Source of the DNA: Ochrobactrum chromiisoli | GTDB taxonomy: Bacteria > Pseudomonadota > Alphaproteobacteria > Rhizobiales > Rhizobiaceae | Assembly: GCF_026241335.1 (NCBI RefSeq) | Contig: NZ_JAPHAV010000001.1 | Span: 930,001 to 994,000 of the forward strand | Reading direction: 5' to 3' | DNA length: 64,000 nucleotides | In this document: positions 7,278-16,623 of the stretch, one piece after another | How the letters are laid out: every line of letters starts with the position of its first letter | Numbering within the stretch: position 1 is the stretch's first letter | Notes under the pieces: model-generated | The model's database searches: none | The model's input: the letters and a program-made list of their open reading frames with translations, nothing else | What the model was told of the DNA's origin: nothing | Made by a program: the position numbers and the translations under genes

Positions 7278-9426
7278 AGCGTCGGCCATAGATAAGGTCA
7301 GTGCGAATATCCGCGCTACCTGTAAGGCGGGCTTTATAAACCTCGTAGTTTTCCATCACCCGCTGTACATAGTTGCGTGTTTCGGAAAATGGGATGCGCT
7401 CAATCCAGTCGACAACGTCTTCGATGGGCTTGCCGCGTGGATCGCCATATCGGTCCATCCATTCGATTGCCCGTCTTGGACCGGCATTATATCCGGCAAA
7501 AGTCAGCACATAAGAACCGTTAAAACGGTCGAGCTGTTCGCCGAGGAAATGCGCGCCCAGCGTTGCATTATAGGCCGCGTCATTGGTCAGTCTCTGGTCG
7601 GAATAGGCCATTCCATTGCGGGTCGCGATGCTTTTTGCGGTGGCTGGCATCAATTGCAGCAGCCCACGTGCACCGGCCTTGGAAACAGCCCCGACATTAA
7701 ACTCGCTTTCCTGGCGTGCAATCGCGTAGGCCAGCGCTTTGCCGGAGCCGCTGATATTAGCATTTGCCGGAATGGCACCAATCGGATGTGACAATGCACC
7801 GACATCCAGCCCACGGAAAGCCGCAGTCTTGCCCACCCGCAGCGCGAGATAATGGTTCTTGTTGTGCTCCGCCATTACCGCGAGCAGCGCCAGCTCTCCA
7901 ACGCTGTTGAGTTCTTGTGAAAGCTGCATGTAAAGAGCGTTGGCGCGATTGCCATAGCCGATCTGCTCAAGGCGCTTGATCGCCTGCACGGCAGGGCGGC
8001 CAGAGAAACGCACGCGATCTGCATCGCTTGGCCGAGGATAGGCCAGTTCGGGCGCTTTTTCGCGAAGCTTGGCTGCTGAAAGCTGTCCATAAAAGGTTGT
8101 ACCAAAATGTGCAGAACGCCGATAATAATGCACTGCATCGCCGCCGGCACCTGCTTCTGCCGCACGTCCCAGCCAGTAATAGGCGCGGGAGGCGGAAATC
8201 GGACGGGATGAAATTTCGGCGATCCTGGCAAAATGCGGGGCAGCAAGTTTGGGTTGGTTGAGCGCGCGCAAAGCATACCAACCCGCATGGAATTCCGCCT
8301 CTGCGGCCATCGTGGGTGATTCTGCGGCATGGGCTGCGGCAAGCTTGTAGGCAAGCTGCGGCTTGTTAATGTCGAGAAGCTCGCGCGACAGGATACGGCG
8401 CTCTACCCACCACGCATCAGGATCAAGCAGCGACGATGCATTCTTTGGTGCTTTCAGCATCAAGTTGGTTGCTTCATCAAAACGATCGGCACGGCGCAAA
8501 AAGCGGATTTGCAGAAACATATAGGCAGGATTGGCGTGCCAGGAGCGATCCACAGCAGCAATCGCTTGCGCGGTGTTGGGTGATTTCTGTGCCAGTGCTG
8601 CATAGGCATTATAAAGCGACTGCGCCTGTGCAGGGCCAGCCAGAAGCTTTGCCGATTGCATGCGATCATTATAGAGCGCGCGCAGCAGGCGGTGCTGGTG
8701 ATCATCACGCGTAAGAATGTTGGAAAATTCTTTCAGCACCCGTGTTTCATCGTCTGCGGAAAGGCGTTCACTTCTCCACCAGGGTGCGAGAAGCTGATGC
8801 GCCTTGGCGTTGCTTCCAATACTGACATAGGCGCGGGCAAGCGCGATCATGCCTTCCGTTGTCTGCGGTCGCGTGTTGTTAAACGTGGCAATCACTGTCG
8901 CAGCGGGCGCATTTTCCCGAAACAAAGCGCGCTCCGAATTGCGGCGCAGCGCCGACATGCCCGGCCAGCCTGCCAGTTCAGACGCCGCTGCCGAGATTTC
9001 ACTGCTCGGAATGCCCGTGATGCCGGATGTTGCAATCGACCACGTCAGAATCTGGCGATCGAGAGAGCCTTTTGTCATGCCATTGCGATAGGCAATCGCT
9101 TCGACAATATTGTGCGCGTAAAGCGCATCAAGCCCGGCTTTCAGGGTGCCACTGATCGCGGCGGGATTTTCGCCACGGCGGAATGAAGAGGTAATGACAG
9201 GGTCTGGCGGTGCGGGGCGGGCCTTGGGCGTTACCAGATTGATCGGTGATTCATGCGACGATGTTGGTGCAAAAGGACGCGCCAGCGGGGTGGGAATATC
9301 CGTTGGGAAAGCGGATTGCGCGTAAGCGGCACTGATCTGCCCTGCTAAAAGCGAGGCAACAATCATCATTCCGCCCGAAACGAGCGCCCTTTGCTTTAAT
9401 GGCTTATTTAAAGTTTTTCTACGCAT
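7276..9426 (-). CDS. Soluble lytic murein transglycosylase (Slt family)
   Basis: A 716-residue periplasmic enzyme that cleaves the MurNAc-GlcNAc bond of peptidoglycan to give 1,6-anhydro ends. A signal peptide ends near residue 36 (ISAAYAQS). Residues about 100-540 form an alpha-helical, TPR-like superhelix as in Slt70. The catalytic SLT domain spans about 564-705, with Glu573 in IARQESEFNV, the GLLQLMPATAK motif and AGYNAGPRRA. All key motifs are present and the length is a little above E. coli Slt (about 645). It is transcribed divergently from dapA. Confidence 0.92.
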   Translation of the reverse strand: MRRKTLNKPLKQRALVSGGMMIVASLLAGQISAAYAQSAFPTDIPTPLARPFAPTSSHESPINLVTPKARPAPPDPVITSSFRRGENPAAISGTLKAGLDALYAHNIVEAIAYRNGMTKGSLDRQILTWSIATSGITGIPSSEISAAASELAGWPGMSALRRNSERALFRENAPAATVIATFNNTRPQTTEGMIALARAYVSIGSNAKAHQLLAPWWRSERLSADDETRVLKEFSNILTRDDHQHRLLRALYNDRMQSAKLLAGPAQAQSLYNAYAALAQKSPNTAQAIAAVDRSWHANPAYMFLQIRFLRRADRFDEATNLMLKAPKNASSLLDPDAWWVERRILSRELLDINKPQLAYKLAAAHAAESPTMAAEAEFHAGWYALRALNQPKLAAPHFARIAEISSRPISASRAYYWLGRAAEAGAGGDAVHYYRRSAHFGTTFYGQLSAAKLREKAPELAYPRPSDADRVRFSGRPAVQAIKRLEQIGYGNRANALYMQLSQELNSVGELALLAVMAEHNKNHYLALRVGKTAAFRGLDVGALSHPIGAIPANANISGSGKALAYAIARQESEFNVGAVSKAGARGLLQLMPATAKSIATRNGMAYSDQRLTNDAAYNATLGAHFLGEQLDRFNGSYVLTFAGYNAGPRRAIEWMDRYGDPRGKPIEDVVDWIERIPFSETRNYVQRVMENYEVYKARLTGSADIRTDLIYGRR

Positions 9427-9793
9427 GACCGAATGAGAATAGAGTGCCTGATAGCGGGCAAAATATTGTGCAAATCTGGCTTTTCTAAGCCTGATCTACC
9501 GAGAGGAGATTCTGCATAAGACTATGATGGTGATGGATGAAGCATTGGTTAATAAAAGGTTATATTTTTCTTTACGACCTAGTATTGGTTGGCCGGTTAT
9601 TCGTGACCAAACAGGCACAGAAAAAAGCGGCGGGATTTTCGTAAAACTGTCACTTACGCGCTGATTTACGCTTTTCCCCCGCTTGCCGGAATTGCGCTGC
9701 GAGATTATGGTGCATCACCTCGCAGGCATTCTGGCTTATATGATCGTCGGGATGGTATTGTCGGGTTATGACTTATTTCTCAGGAGTTCACAG
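9427..9793. other. Divergent promoter region slt / dapA
   Basis: No gene is seen. The stretch should hold the promoters of both flanking genes. The frame upstream of the chosen dapA start (9683-9793) lacks family homology and is read as leader. Confidence 0.5.
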
Positions 9794-10675
9794 ATGCTGA
9801 AAGGCTCGATCACTGCACTTGTCACGCCATTCGATAGTGAAGGAGCGTTCGACGAGAAAGCCTTTCGTGCCTTTGTGAACTGGCAGATTGAAGAGGGCAC
9901 CAAAGGGCTCGTTCCTGTCGGCACAACGGGCGAAACACCGACCTTGTCACATGACGAGCATAAGCGCGTTATTGAGGTTTGTATTGAAGTCGCCGCTGGC
10001 CGTGTGCCGGTGATTGCGGGTGCCGGTTCCAACAATACGGTTGAAGCGATTGAGCTTGCACAGCACGCTGAAAAGGCTGGTGCAGATGCGGCTCTGGTTG
10101 TCACCCCTTATTACAACAAGCCGAACCAGCGCGGTCTTTACGAGCATTTTTCGCGTGTTGCCCGTTCGATCTCCATTCCGCTGATCATTTACAACATTCC
10201 GGGTCGTTCGATCATCGATATGACGCCTGAAACCATGGGCGCACTGGCGCGCGATCACAAAAACATCGTGGGCGTTAAGGATGCCACCGGCAAGATTGAG
10301 CGTGTTTCCGAGCAGCGCGCCACCTGCGGCAAGGATTTCATCCAGCTTTCGGGCGAGGATGCGACAGCGCTTGGTTTCAATGCGCATGGCGGTGTCGGCT
10401 GCATTTCGGTTACGTCCAATATTGCGCCGCGTCTTTGTGCAGACTTTCAGGATGCTTGTGAGGCGGGTGATTATCCAAAGGCCCTTGAATTGCAGGATCG
10501 CCTGATGCCGCTGCACAAGGCATTGTTTATTGAGCCTAACCCATCCGGTCCGAAATATGCTCTGTCGCGCCTTGGTCGCGTCGAAAATGTTCTGCGCTCG
10601 CCCATGGTCACAATTGAAGCCGCGACGGCTGAAAAGATCGATCAGGCCATGAAACATGCAGGGCTTGTCAATTAA
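9794..10675 (+). CDS. dapA: 4-hydroxy-tetrahydrodipicolinate synthase
   Basis: A 293-residue enzyme joining pyruvate and aspartate-semialdehyde in the diaminopimelate/lysine pathway. The Schiff-base lysine is Lys162 (VGVKDATG). Thr45-Thr46 (GTTGETPTL), Tyr108, Tyr134 (IIYNIPGR) and Arg139 match the E. coli active site with a one-residue offset. ATG 9794, with CAGGAG about 8 nt upstream, gives the normal family length and start [13 protein letters not shown]; the frame continues upstream to 9683 without support. Diaminopimelate is needed for peptidoglycan, fitting the divergent murein transglycosylase only loosely. A terminator follows at 10709. Confidence 0.97.
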   Translation: MLKGSITALVTPFDSEGAFDEKAFRAFVNWQIEEGTKGLVPVGTTGETPTLSHDEHKRVIEVCIEVAAGRVPVIAGAGSNNTVEAIELAQHAEKAGADAALVVTPYYNKPNQRGLYEHFSRVARSISIPLIIYNIPGRSIIDMTPETMGALARDHKNIVGVKDATGKIERVSEQRATCGKDFIQLSGEDATALGFNAHGGVGCISVTSNIAPRLCADFQDACEAGDYPKALELQDRLMPLHKALFIEPNPSGPKYALSRLGRVENVLRSPMVTIEAATAEKIDQAMKHAGLVN

Positions 10676-10708
10676 GGCTGTTCAATTTGCCTGGTTGACT
10701 GATTTTTA

Positions 10709-10736
10709 CGCTCTCGCCCGCGCGAGAGCGTTTTCA
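10709..10736 (+). terminator. Rho-independent terminator of dapA
   Basis: CGCTCTCG and CGAGAGCG form a perfect 8-bp stem around CCCGCG, followed by TTTTC. Confidence 0.8.
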
Positions 10737-10767
10737 TTTCCGGCAATGAGCATTATATGGTTGTATT

Positions 10768-11244
10768 ATGAATAAGCCGAAAAACTCTCCCGCTCGCAAA
10801 ATGGTCGCTGAAAACCGTAAAGCGCGCTACAATTTCGAAATCATCTATACGCTTGAGGCCGGTCTGGTTTTGACCGGAACTGAAGTGAAGTCGTTGCGCG
10901 CCAATCAGGCCAATATTGCTGAAAGCTACGCAAGCTTTGAGAATGGTGAATTCTGGCTGATCAATTCCTATATCCCGGAATATACACAAGGCAATCGCTT
11001 CAATCATGAGCCGCGCCGGTTGCGTAAACTGCTGATAAGCCGTCGCGAAATGTCGCGGATTTTCCAGTCCGTTTCGCGCGAAGGCATGACAGTGGTGCCG
11101 TTGAAACTCTACTTCAACGATCGCGGTCGGGCGAAACTCGAAATTGGTGTGGCGCGCGGTAAGAAGAATCACGACAAGCGTGAGACTGAAAAGCAGCGCG
11201 ATTGGAACCGTGAAAAGTCGCGCCTCCTGCGTGATCGTGGCTGA
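10768..11244 (+). CDS. smpB: SsrA-binding protein SmpB
   Basis: A 158-residue tmRNA-binding protein that, with SsrA RNA, rescues stalled ribosomes. It shows the family start ([12 protein letters not shown]), the oligonucleotide-binding barrel with [10 protein letters not shown] and [18 protein letters not shown], and the conserved basic C-terminal tail ([20 protein letters not shown]) that enters the empty A site. Length and ends are normal. The tmRNA gene is not in this window. Convergent with the uracil-DNA glycosylase gene, with a shared hairpin between them. Confidence 0.98.
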   Translation: MNKPKNSPARKMVAENRKARYNFEIIYTLEAGLVLTGTEVKSLRANQANIAESYASFENGEFWLINSYIPEYTQGNRFNHEPRRLRKLLISRREMSRIFQSVSREGMTVVPLKLYFNDRGRAKLEIGVARGKKNHDKRETEKQRDWNREKSRLLRDRG

Positions 11245-11270
11245 CGTTCACAGGTGAAGCTTTCAAAAAT

Positions 11271-11295
11271 AAAAAGCGCCTTCAGGCGCTTTTTT
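11271..11295. terminator. Bidirectional terminator between smpB and uracil-DNA glycosylase
   Basis: AAAAAGCGCC and GGCGCTTTTT form a 10-bp stem around TTCA; the arms give a T-run on either strand. The hairpin overlaps the last codons of the minus-strand gene, whose TGA stop (11284-11282) falls in the loop. Confidence 0.85.
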
Positions 11296-11932
11296 CATTC
11301 AGAAAAGCACGCACATTTCTAAAAATATCCCGAAACATTGGATCAGTCAGCTTGCCGGTATTGGTATTATAGCGCGAGCAGTGATAGCTCGAAAATATCC
11401 GCAAGCCATTGATATTTGTCTCTTTGCCATGCCCGAACGGATGGCGGGACACCGGTGCGCCCATCGCACGAACCGTCGACTGATGGGCAATGGTACCCAG
11501 CGTTACAACGGCGCGCAGATTTTTAAAATGCGTGAGCAGGGGGCTGAAAAACTGACGGCAATTGTTGATTTCACTGCCAACCGGTTTGTTTTCAGGTGGC
11601 ACACAGCGCACCGCATTGACAATACCGGCGTCAACAAGCCGCAGACTATCATCGGGCCGTGCTTCAAACTTGCCGCTCGCAAAGCCAAATTCGCATAGGG
11701 TGCTGTAGAGAAGTTCGCCTGCATAATCGCCGGTAAAAGGGCGCCCAGTTCGATTGGCCCCGCGCAAGCCGGGAGCAAGGCCAACGATCAGAAGCTGCAC
11801 GTCATCGTCATGGGCAGGCAGAAATGGCGCAACCGGTGCGTTGTGCCATTCAGGCTCTTTGTGTCGCCATTCCTGAAGAAAAGCATGCAATCGCGGACAA
11901 ATCGCACAGTTCGGTGAAGGTTCTGAAATCAT
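11282..11932 (-). CDS. Uracil-DNA glycosylase, family 5-like (UdgB type)
   Basis: A 216-residue base-excision repair enzyme of the Fe-S uracil-DNA glycosylase superfamily. The glycine-rich motif GLAPGLRGANRTGRPFTGD has Ala at the position held by a polar residue in classical families, as in family 5 (UdgB). Cysteines at the start (NCAICPRL) and CVPPENKP are likely Fe-S ligands. The C-terminal motif reads SYHCSRYNTNTG, where HPS is usual, so the Pro is replaced by Cys. ATG 11932 follows AAGG closely; a TTG 21 nt upstream is an alternative. Family 5 enzymes remove uracil and other deaminated bases from double-stranded DNA. Confidence 0.85.
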   Translation of the reverse strand: MISEPSPNCAICPRLHAFLQEWRHKEPEWHNAPVAPFLPAHDDDVQLLIVGLAPGLRGANRTGRPFTGDYAGELLYSTLCEFGFASGKFEARPDDSLRLVDAGIVNAVRCVPPENKPVGSEINNCRQFFSPLLTHFKNLRAVVTLGTIAHQSTVRAMGAPVSRHPFGHGKETNINGLRIFSSYHCSRYNTNTGKLTDPMFRDIFRNVRAFLNEKSA

Positions 11933-11979
11933 AACCTTGCATGAACCGGACAATTGTCCGCGTCAATAGATCTGATCGC

Positions 11980-12024
11980 AGTGCATTCCGAAAACTGTGA
12001 AATGGCTTTCGGACAAGATGCACT
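11980..12024. repeat. Palindromic repeat, type A (degenerate copy)
   Basis: AGTGCATTCCGAAAACTGTG, then AAATGGCTTTCGG and a closing GATGCACT form fold-back arms (AGTGCAT / ATGCACT; CCGAAAA / TTTCGG). It aligns with the unit at 849-893. It begins 5-6 nt beyond the stop codon of the minus-strand NYN gene and may act as its 3' hairpin. Confidence 0.6.
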
Positions 12025-12029
12025 TTCAA

Positions 12030-12611
12030 TCAATAATCGTAATCCTGATCATCATCCTGACGACGCTGCTGCTGCGGGCGTTCAGATGGATCGCGACCAA
12101 TTTCAGACTTCAGCGAAACAAGGTCGATGAAATGATCGGCCTGGCGGCGCAATTCATCGGAAATCATTGCTGGCTGGGTTGTCAGCGTGGAAACAACGGA
12201 AACTTTGCGGCCCTTGCGCTGCAACGCTTCTGCAAGCGAGCGGAAATCACCGTCGCCCGAGAAAATCACGAAGTGATCGACAGTGTCGGTAAGCTGCATA
12301 GCATCGACGGTGAGTTCGATGTCCATATTGCCCTTGACCTTGCGGCGACCCGTTGAATCCGTAAATTCTTTGGCGGCTTTGGTAACGACCTTATAGCCGT
12401 TATAGTCAAGCCAGTCGATGAGGGGACGGATCGACGAATATTCCTGATCCTCAACCAGAGCGGTGTAATAATACGCACGCAGCAAATAACCGCGTTTCTG
12501 GAAAGCCTTCAAAAGTTTCCGGTAATCAATATCGAAACCGAGTGTCTTGGAAGCTGCATATAAATTTGCACCGTCAATAAATAGCGCAATTTTTTCACGA
12601 GAATCGAACAT
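12030..12611 (-). CDS. NYN-domain protein, LabA/DUF88 family (predicted RNase-like)
   Basis: A 193-residue protein of the NYN (PIN-like) family. Acidic residues expected for metal binding are present: IALFIDGANLYAA (Asp14), NMDIELTVDAM and FSGDGDFRSL. The family is predicted to be a metal-dependent ribonuclease; a substrate is not known. The tail (about 172-193) is Gln/Arg/Asp-rich and disordered, ending DDDQDYDY. Close homologues are common in alphaproteobacteria next to rpoZ and rsh, which fits the neighbourhood here. Confidence 0.85.
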   Translation of the reverse strand: MFDSREKIALFIDGANLYAASKTLGFDIDYRKLLKAFQKRGYLLRAYYYTALVEDQEYSSIRPLIDWLDYNGYKVVTKAAKEFTDSTGRRKVKGNMDIELTVDAMQLTDTVDHFVIFSGDGDFRSLAEALQRKGRKVSVVSTLTTQPAMISDELRRQADHFIDLVSLKSEIGRDPSERPQQQRRQDDDQDYDY

Positions 12612-13011
12612 CGTGCAATATATCCACTCTGCGACCTACAGGGAGTGGACCTGCGACCGCGTATTCAGATTTGTTTCTTAAACGACGGGGGTATTCTTTT
12701 TTTGTACCAATGACGTTTATTGGGTTCTACGGGGATATTATAGAAAAACAAGCAACTCATGGTTGTTATTTGCTGGTGCTTAATTGCTTATGCGAGATAT
12801 TTGCCTTAAGCAATCGATAATTGACTAAAATCTATTGTCTCAATCGCGTCCTGCGCCTGTATTTGTCAGACAGATTTATAAACTGTGTTAAATCCGCTGG
12901 GCGTAATAAACGGCGTCGGACAGATTATCCGCTTTTGCTTGTAATTTCGGCGCATAAGCGTTATGTGCAAGAAAAATTCCGTTAAAGTTTAGGAAATGAA
13001 AGGGACCGCCC
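12612..13011. other. Intergenic region upstream of rpoZ
   Basis: No gene is seen. The stretch is A/T-rich and lies between the divergent NYN gene and rpoZ, so it should hold both promoters. No clear regulator site was recognised. Confidence 0.5.
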
Positions 13012-13416
13012 ATGGCTCGCGTCACCGTTGAGGACTGCGTAGATAAGGTCGAGAACCGTTTTGAACTGGTTCTGCTGGCCGGTCACCGTGCCCGCCAGAT
13101 TTCTCAGGGCGCTCAGATCACGATCGACCGCGACAATGATAAAAACCCGGTTGTTGCCCTGCGTGAAATCGCTGACGAAACTCTTTCGCCAGATGACCTG
13201 AAAGAAGATCTTATTCATTCGCTGCAGAAGCATGTTGAGGTTGACGAGCCGGAAGCAGCAGCACCTGCTCTTCTCGCCGATGCTTCCGGTGAACTGGCTG
13301 AGGGCATTGCCGAGGCTGGAGAAGAAGACATTGTTTCCTTCGACCGTATGTCGGAAGAAGAACTGCTTGCTGGTATCGAAGGCCTCGTTGCTCCAGAAAA
13401 GAACGACGACTTCTGA
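13012..13416 (+). CDS. rpoZ: RNA polymerase omega subunit
   Basis: A 134-residue omega subunit that helps fold and hold the beta-prime subunit and forms part of a ppGpp site in proteobacteria. The start [20 protein letters not shown] and the [11 protein letters not shown] stretch are highly typical. The C-terminal half is long and acidic (Glu/Ala-rich), as usual in rhizobia. AAAGGGACCG lies just upstream of the ATG. A strong terminator follows, so rpoZ is probably transcribed apart from the downstream rsh, although the classical gene order rpoZ-rsh is kept. Confidence 0.97.
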   Translation: MARVTVEDCVDKVENRFELVLLAGHRARQISQGAQITIDRDNDKNPVVALREIADETLSPDDLKEDLIHSLQKHVEVDEPEAAAPALLADASGELAEGIAEAGEEDIVSFDRMSEEELLAGIEGLVAPEKNDDF

Positions 13417-13441
13417 TTGCCTTCCAGACTACCGTATTTTG

Positions 13442-13480
13442 CATGCGCTGTAGCCCGGCAAGGCTATGGCGCATGTTTTT
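13442..13480 (+). terminator. Rho-independent terminator of rpoZ
   Basis: CATGCGCTGTAGCC pairs with GGCTATGGCGCATG (14 bp with two G-T pairs) around a CGGCAA loop, followed by TTTTT. Confidence 0.82.
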
Positions 13481-13654
13481 ATATGCATGCAGGCAATGTA
13501 CAAAATGCGTTTCAGACGAATTTAAGGGCTAATTCGTCAGGAAATTAAGGTTGTTTGCAGAAAATGGGTCGGCAAGATCGCAAATTATTATATTTTTTAG
13601 CGATTTCCGTTCAAACTGGCCGCTGAATATGTGACGGGTAGGGAGTTTGCGTAG

Positions 13655-15898
13655 ATGATGCGCCAATATGAGCTTGTGGAGCGTGTCCAGCGATACAAGC
13701 CAGACGTGAATGAGGCGCTTCTTAATAAGGCATATGTTTATGCCATGCAGAAGCACGGCAGTCAGAAGCGCGCGTCCGGAGATCCGTATTTTTCGCATCC
13801 GCTCGAAGTCGCAGCCATTCTCACAGACATGCATCTGGATGAAGCCACAATCGCCATCGCTCTCCTGCATGACACCATCGAAGATACCACTGCCACCCGT
13901 CAGGAAATCGACCAGCTTTTTGGGCCTGAAATCGGCAAGCTTGTCGAAGGACTAACGAAGCTCAAGAAACTGGATCTGGTTTCCAAGAAGGCCGTGCAGG
14001 CTGAAAACCTGCGCAAGTTGCTGCTCGCAATCTCTGAAGATGTACGCGTACTTCTGGTGAAGCTTGCAGATCGTCTGCATAATATGCGCACACTTGGCGT
14101 CATGCGCGAAGACAAGCGCTTGCGGATTGCTGAAGAAACCATGGATATTTATGCGCCGCTTGCTGGCCGCATGGGTATGCAGGATACGCGCGAAGAGCTT
14201 GAAGAACTTGCCTTTCGCTATATCAATCCCGATGCGTGGCGCGCGGTGACAGACCGTCTTGCGGAACTTCTTGAGAAGAATCGCGGCCTTCTGCAAAAGA
14301 TTGAAGAAGACCTTTCTGATATTTTTCAGAAGAACGGCATCAAGGCGACTGTCAAAAGCCGCCAGAAGAAGCCATGGTCGGTTTTCCGCAAGATGGAAAC
14401 CAAGGGCCTGTCATTTGAACAGCTTTCCGATATTTTCGGTTTCCGCGTCATGGTGGAATCAACACAGGATTGCTACCGCGCACTGGGTTTGATCCACACC
14501 ACATGGTCGATGGTTCCCGGACGCTTCAAAGACTATATTTCTACACCAAAGCAGAACGATTATCGTTCGCTGCATACCACAATCATCGGTCCGTCCCGGC
14601 AGCGTATTGAGTTGCAGATCCGCACGCGCATGATGGATGAAATCGCGGAATTCGGTGTTGCGGCCCATTCGATTTACAAGGATCGCGGCAGCGCCAACAA
14701 TCCGCACAAGATTTCCACTGAAACCAACGCCTATGCCTGGCTGCGCCAGACCATTGAGCAGCTTTCCGAAGGTGATAACCCGGAAGAATTCCTCGAGCAT
14801 ACCAAGCTCGAACTCTTTCAGGATCAGGTTTTCTGTTTCACGCCAAAGGGACGTTTGATTGCGCTGCCGCGTGGCGCGACGCCGATTGATTTTGCTTACG
14901 CAGTCCATACGGATATTGGCGATAGCTGCGTGGGCGCGAAGGTCAATGGCCGCATCATGCCGCTGATGACCGAGCTTAAAAACGGCGATGAAGTGGATAT
15001 CATCCGCTCCAAAGCGCAGGTGCCGCCTGCTGCATGGGAATCGCTGGTTGCAACGGGCAAGGCACGCGCTGCCATTCGCCGGGCAACGCGCTCAGCAGTC
15101 CGCAAGCAATATTCGGGCCTTGGCATGCGCATTCTTGAGCGCGCATTTGAGCGGGCTGGAAAGACTTACAGCAAAGATATTCTTAAACCGCATCTGCCGC
15201 GTCTGGCGCGTAAGGAAGTCGAAGATGTTCTGGCGGCGGTTGGTCGTGGTGAATTGCCATCCACCGATGTTGTGAAGGCAGTCTATCCTGACTATCAGGA
15301 CACCCGCGTAACGACACAGAACAGCCCGGCAAAGACCGGTGAAAAGGGCTGGTTCAATATTCAGAACGCGGCAGGCATGATTTTCAAGGTGCCGGAAGGT
15401 TCTGAAGGCGCGCACGAACCGGGAGAGACCGGTGACAAGCAAAAGCGCAAGGCTGTGCCAATCCGCGGCACCAATTCTGATTTGCCGGTGCGTTTTGCCC
15501 CGGAAGGCGCTGTCCCCGGTGATCGTATCGTCGGCATCATGCAGCCGGGCGCGGGCATCACCATCTATCCGATCCAGTCGCCGGCGCTGACAGCTTATGA
15601 CGATCAGCCTGAGCGCTGGATTGATGTGCGCTGGGATATTGATGAGGGGATGCATGAGCGCTTCCCGGCCCGCATTAGCGTGTCTGCGATCAACTCACCC
15701 GGATCTCTGGCTGAAATTGCGCAGATCGTGGCCGCCAATGACGCCAATATTCATAACCTCTCAATGGTGCGCACTGCACCCGATTTTACTGAAATGATCA
15801 TTGATGTTGAGGTCTGGGATCTTAAACACCTCAATCGTATCATTTCGCAGTTGAAAGAAAGCGCAAGCGTCAGTGGCGCAACGCGCGTGAACGGATAA
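13655..15898 (+). CDS. rsh: Bifunctional (p)ppGpp synthetase/hydrolase, RelA/SpoT homologue
   Basis: A 747-residue cytoplasmic enzyme that makes and degrades the stringent-response alarmone. The hydrolase HD domain is intact: His48 (FSHPLEVA) and HDTIED at 72-77. The synthetase domain (about 240-350) has GLSFEQLSDIFGFRVMV and YRSLHTTIIGP. A TGS domain (about 385-450, VFCFTPKGRLIALPRGATPIDFAYAV in parts) and a C-terminal ACT domain (about 665-740) follow. Hydrolase motifs are complete, so it should be the single bifunctional Rsh of rhizobia. pyrE starts 6 nt after the stop, giving an rsh-pyrE operon. Two ATG codons in a row open the gene. Confidence 0.97.
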   Translation: MMRQYELVERVQRYKPDVNEALLNKAYVYAMQKHGSQKRASGDPYFSHPLEVAAILTDMHLDEATIAIALLHDTIEDTTATRQEIDQLFGPEIGKLVEGLTKLKKLDLVSKKAVQAENLRKLLLAISEDVRVLLVKLADRLHNMRTLGVMREDKRLRIAEETMDIYAPLAGRMGMQDTREELEELAFRYINPDAWRAVTDRLAELLEKNRGLLQKIEEDLSDIFQKNGIKATVKSRQKKPWSVFRKMETKGLSFEQLSDIFGFRVMVESTQDCYRALGLIHTTWSMVPGRFKDYISTPKQNDYRSLHTTIIGPSRQRIELQIRTRMMDEIAEFGVAAHSIYKDRGSANNPHKISTETNAYAWLRQTIEQLSEGDNPEEFLEHTKLELFQDQVFCFTPKGRLIALPRGATPIDFAYAVHTDIGDSCVGAKVNGRIMPLMTELKNGDEVDIIRSKAQVPPAAWESLVATGKARAAIRRATRSAVRKQYSGLGMRILERAFERAGKTYSKDILKPHLPRLARKEVEDVLAAVGRGELPSTDVVKAVYPDYQDTRVTTQNSPAKTGEKGWFNIQNAAGMIFKVPEGSEGAHEPGETGDKQKRKAVPIRGTNSDLPVRFAPEGAVPGDRIVGIMQPGAGITIYPIQSPALTAYDDQPERWIDVRWDIDEGMHERFPARISVSAINSPGSLAEIAQIVAANDANIHNLSMVRTAPDFTEMIIDVEVWDLKHLNRIISQLKESASVSGATRVNG

Positions 15899-15904
15899 GG
15901 CACT

Positions 15905-16483
15905 ATGAAAACCGAAGACGTCCTTGCTGTCTTCCGCGAAGCGGGAGCGATCCTTGAAGGCCATTTTATTCTGACATCTGGTCTCCGCAGCCCGATCTTC
16001 TTGCAAAAGGCGCGCGTTTTCATGCATGCCGATAAAACAGAGAAGCTCTGCAAAGCCCTCGCGGAAAAGATCAGGGCGGCTGACCTTGGCCAGATTGATT
16101 ATGTGGTCGGCCCTGCAATTGGGGGGCTTATCCCTTCTTATGAAACATCGCGTCATCTCGGTGTGCCGTCGGTCTGGGTCGAGCGCGAAAATGGCACTTT
16201 CCGCCTGCGCCGCTTTGATGTGCCAAAGGGCGCGCGGGTTGTGATTGTCGAAGACATTGTCACAACGGGCCTGTCGATTCGCGAAACTATAGAATGCATG
16301 ACGGCGATTGGCGTTGAGGTTGTTGCCGCTGCCTGTATTGTGGATCGATCGGCAGGTAAGGCTGATGTCGGCACCAAGCTGATCGCGCTTGCCGAATATG
16401 AAGTCCCTGCTTATGCGCCTGATGATTTGCCGCCGGAACTGGCTGCAATTCCAGCAATTAAGCCGGGTAGCCGGAATATTTGA
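15905..16483 (+). CDS. pyrE: Orotate phosphoribosyltransferase
   Basis: A 192-residue enzyme converting orotate and PRPP to OMP in pyrimidine synthesis. The PRPP-binding motif [13 protein letters not shown] is at 112-124, and the substrate loop contains ENGTFRLRR. Length is that of the short PyrE form. ATG 15905 lies 6 nt after the rsh stop, so the two are co-transcribed. A hairpin at 16514-16545 follows. Confidence 0.96.
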   Translation: MKTEDVLAVFREAGAILEGHFILTSGLRSPIFLQKARVFMHADKTEKLCKALAEKIRAADLGQIDYVVGPAIGGLIPSYETSRHLGVPSVWVERENGTFRLRRFDVPKGARVVIVEDIVTTGLSIRETIECMTAIGVEVVAAACIVDRSAGKADVGTKLIALAEYEVPAYAPDDLPPELAAIPAIKPGSRNI

Positions 16484-16513
16484 TCGTTTTTGAATATAAT
16501 CTTGATTGTGTTG

Positions 16514-16545
16514 AGCGCAATTTTGTCGTGCGGCGAAATTGCGCT
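16514..16545 (+). terminator. Hairpin after pyrE, possible terminator
   Basis: AGCGCAATTT and AAATTGCGCT form a perfect 10-bp stem with a 12-nt loop, followed by only a short T stretch (TTGCGTT). It is a possible terminator or an mRNA 3' end structure. Confidence 0.5.
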
Positions 16546-16623
16546 TTGCGTTATTGGCCCCACCCCCCTATTTTAGGGAAAGGGCAATCCAATGCTCATA
16601 TCCCCCCTGACTAGGAATTCGTC

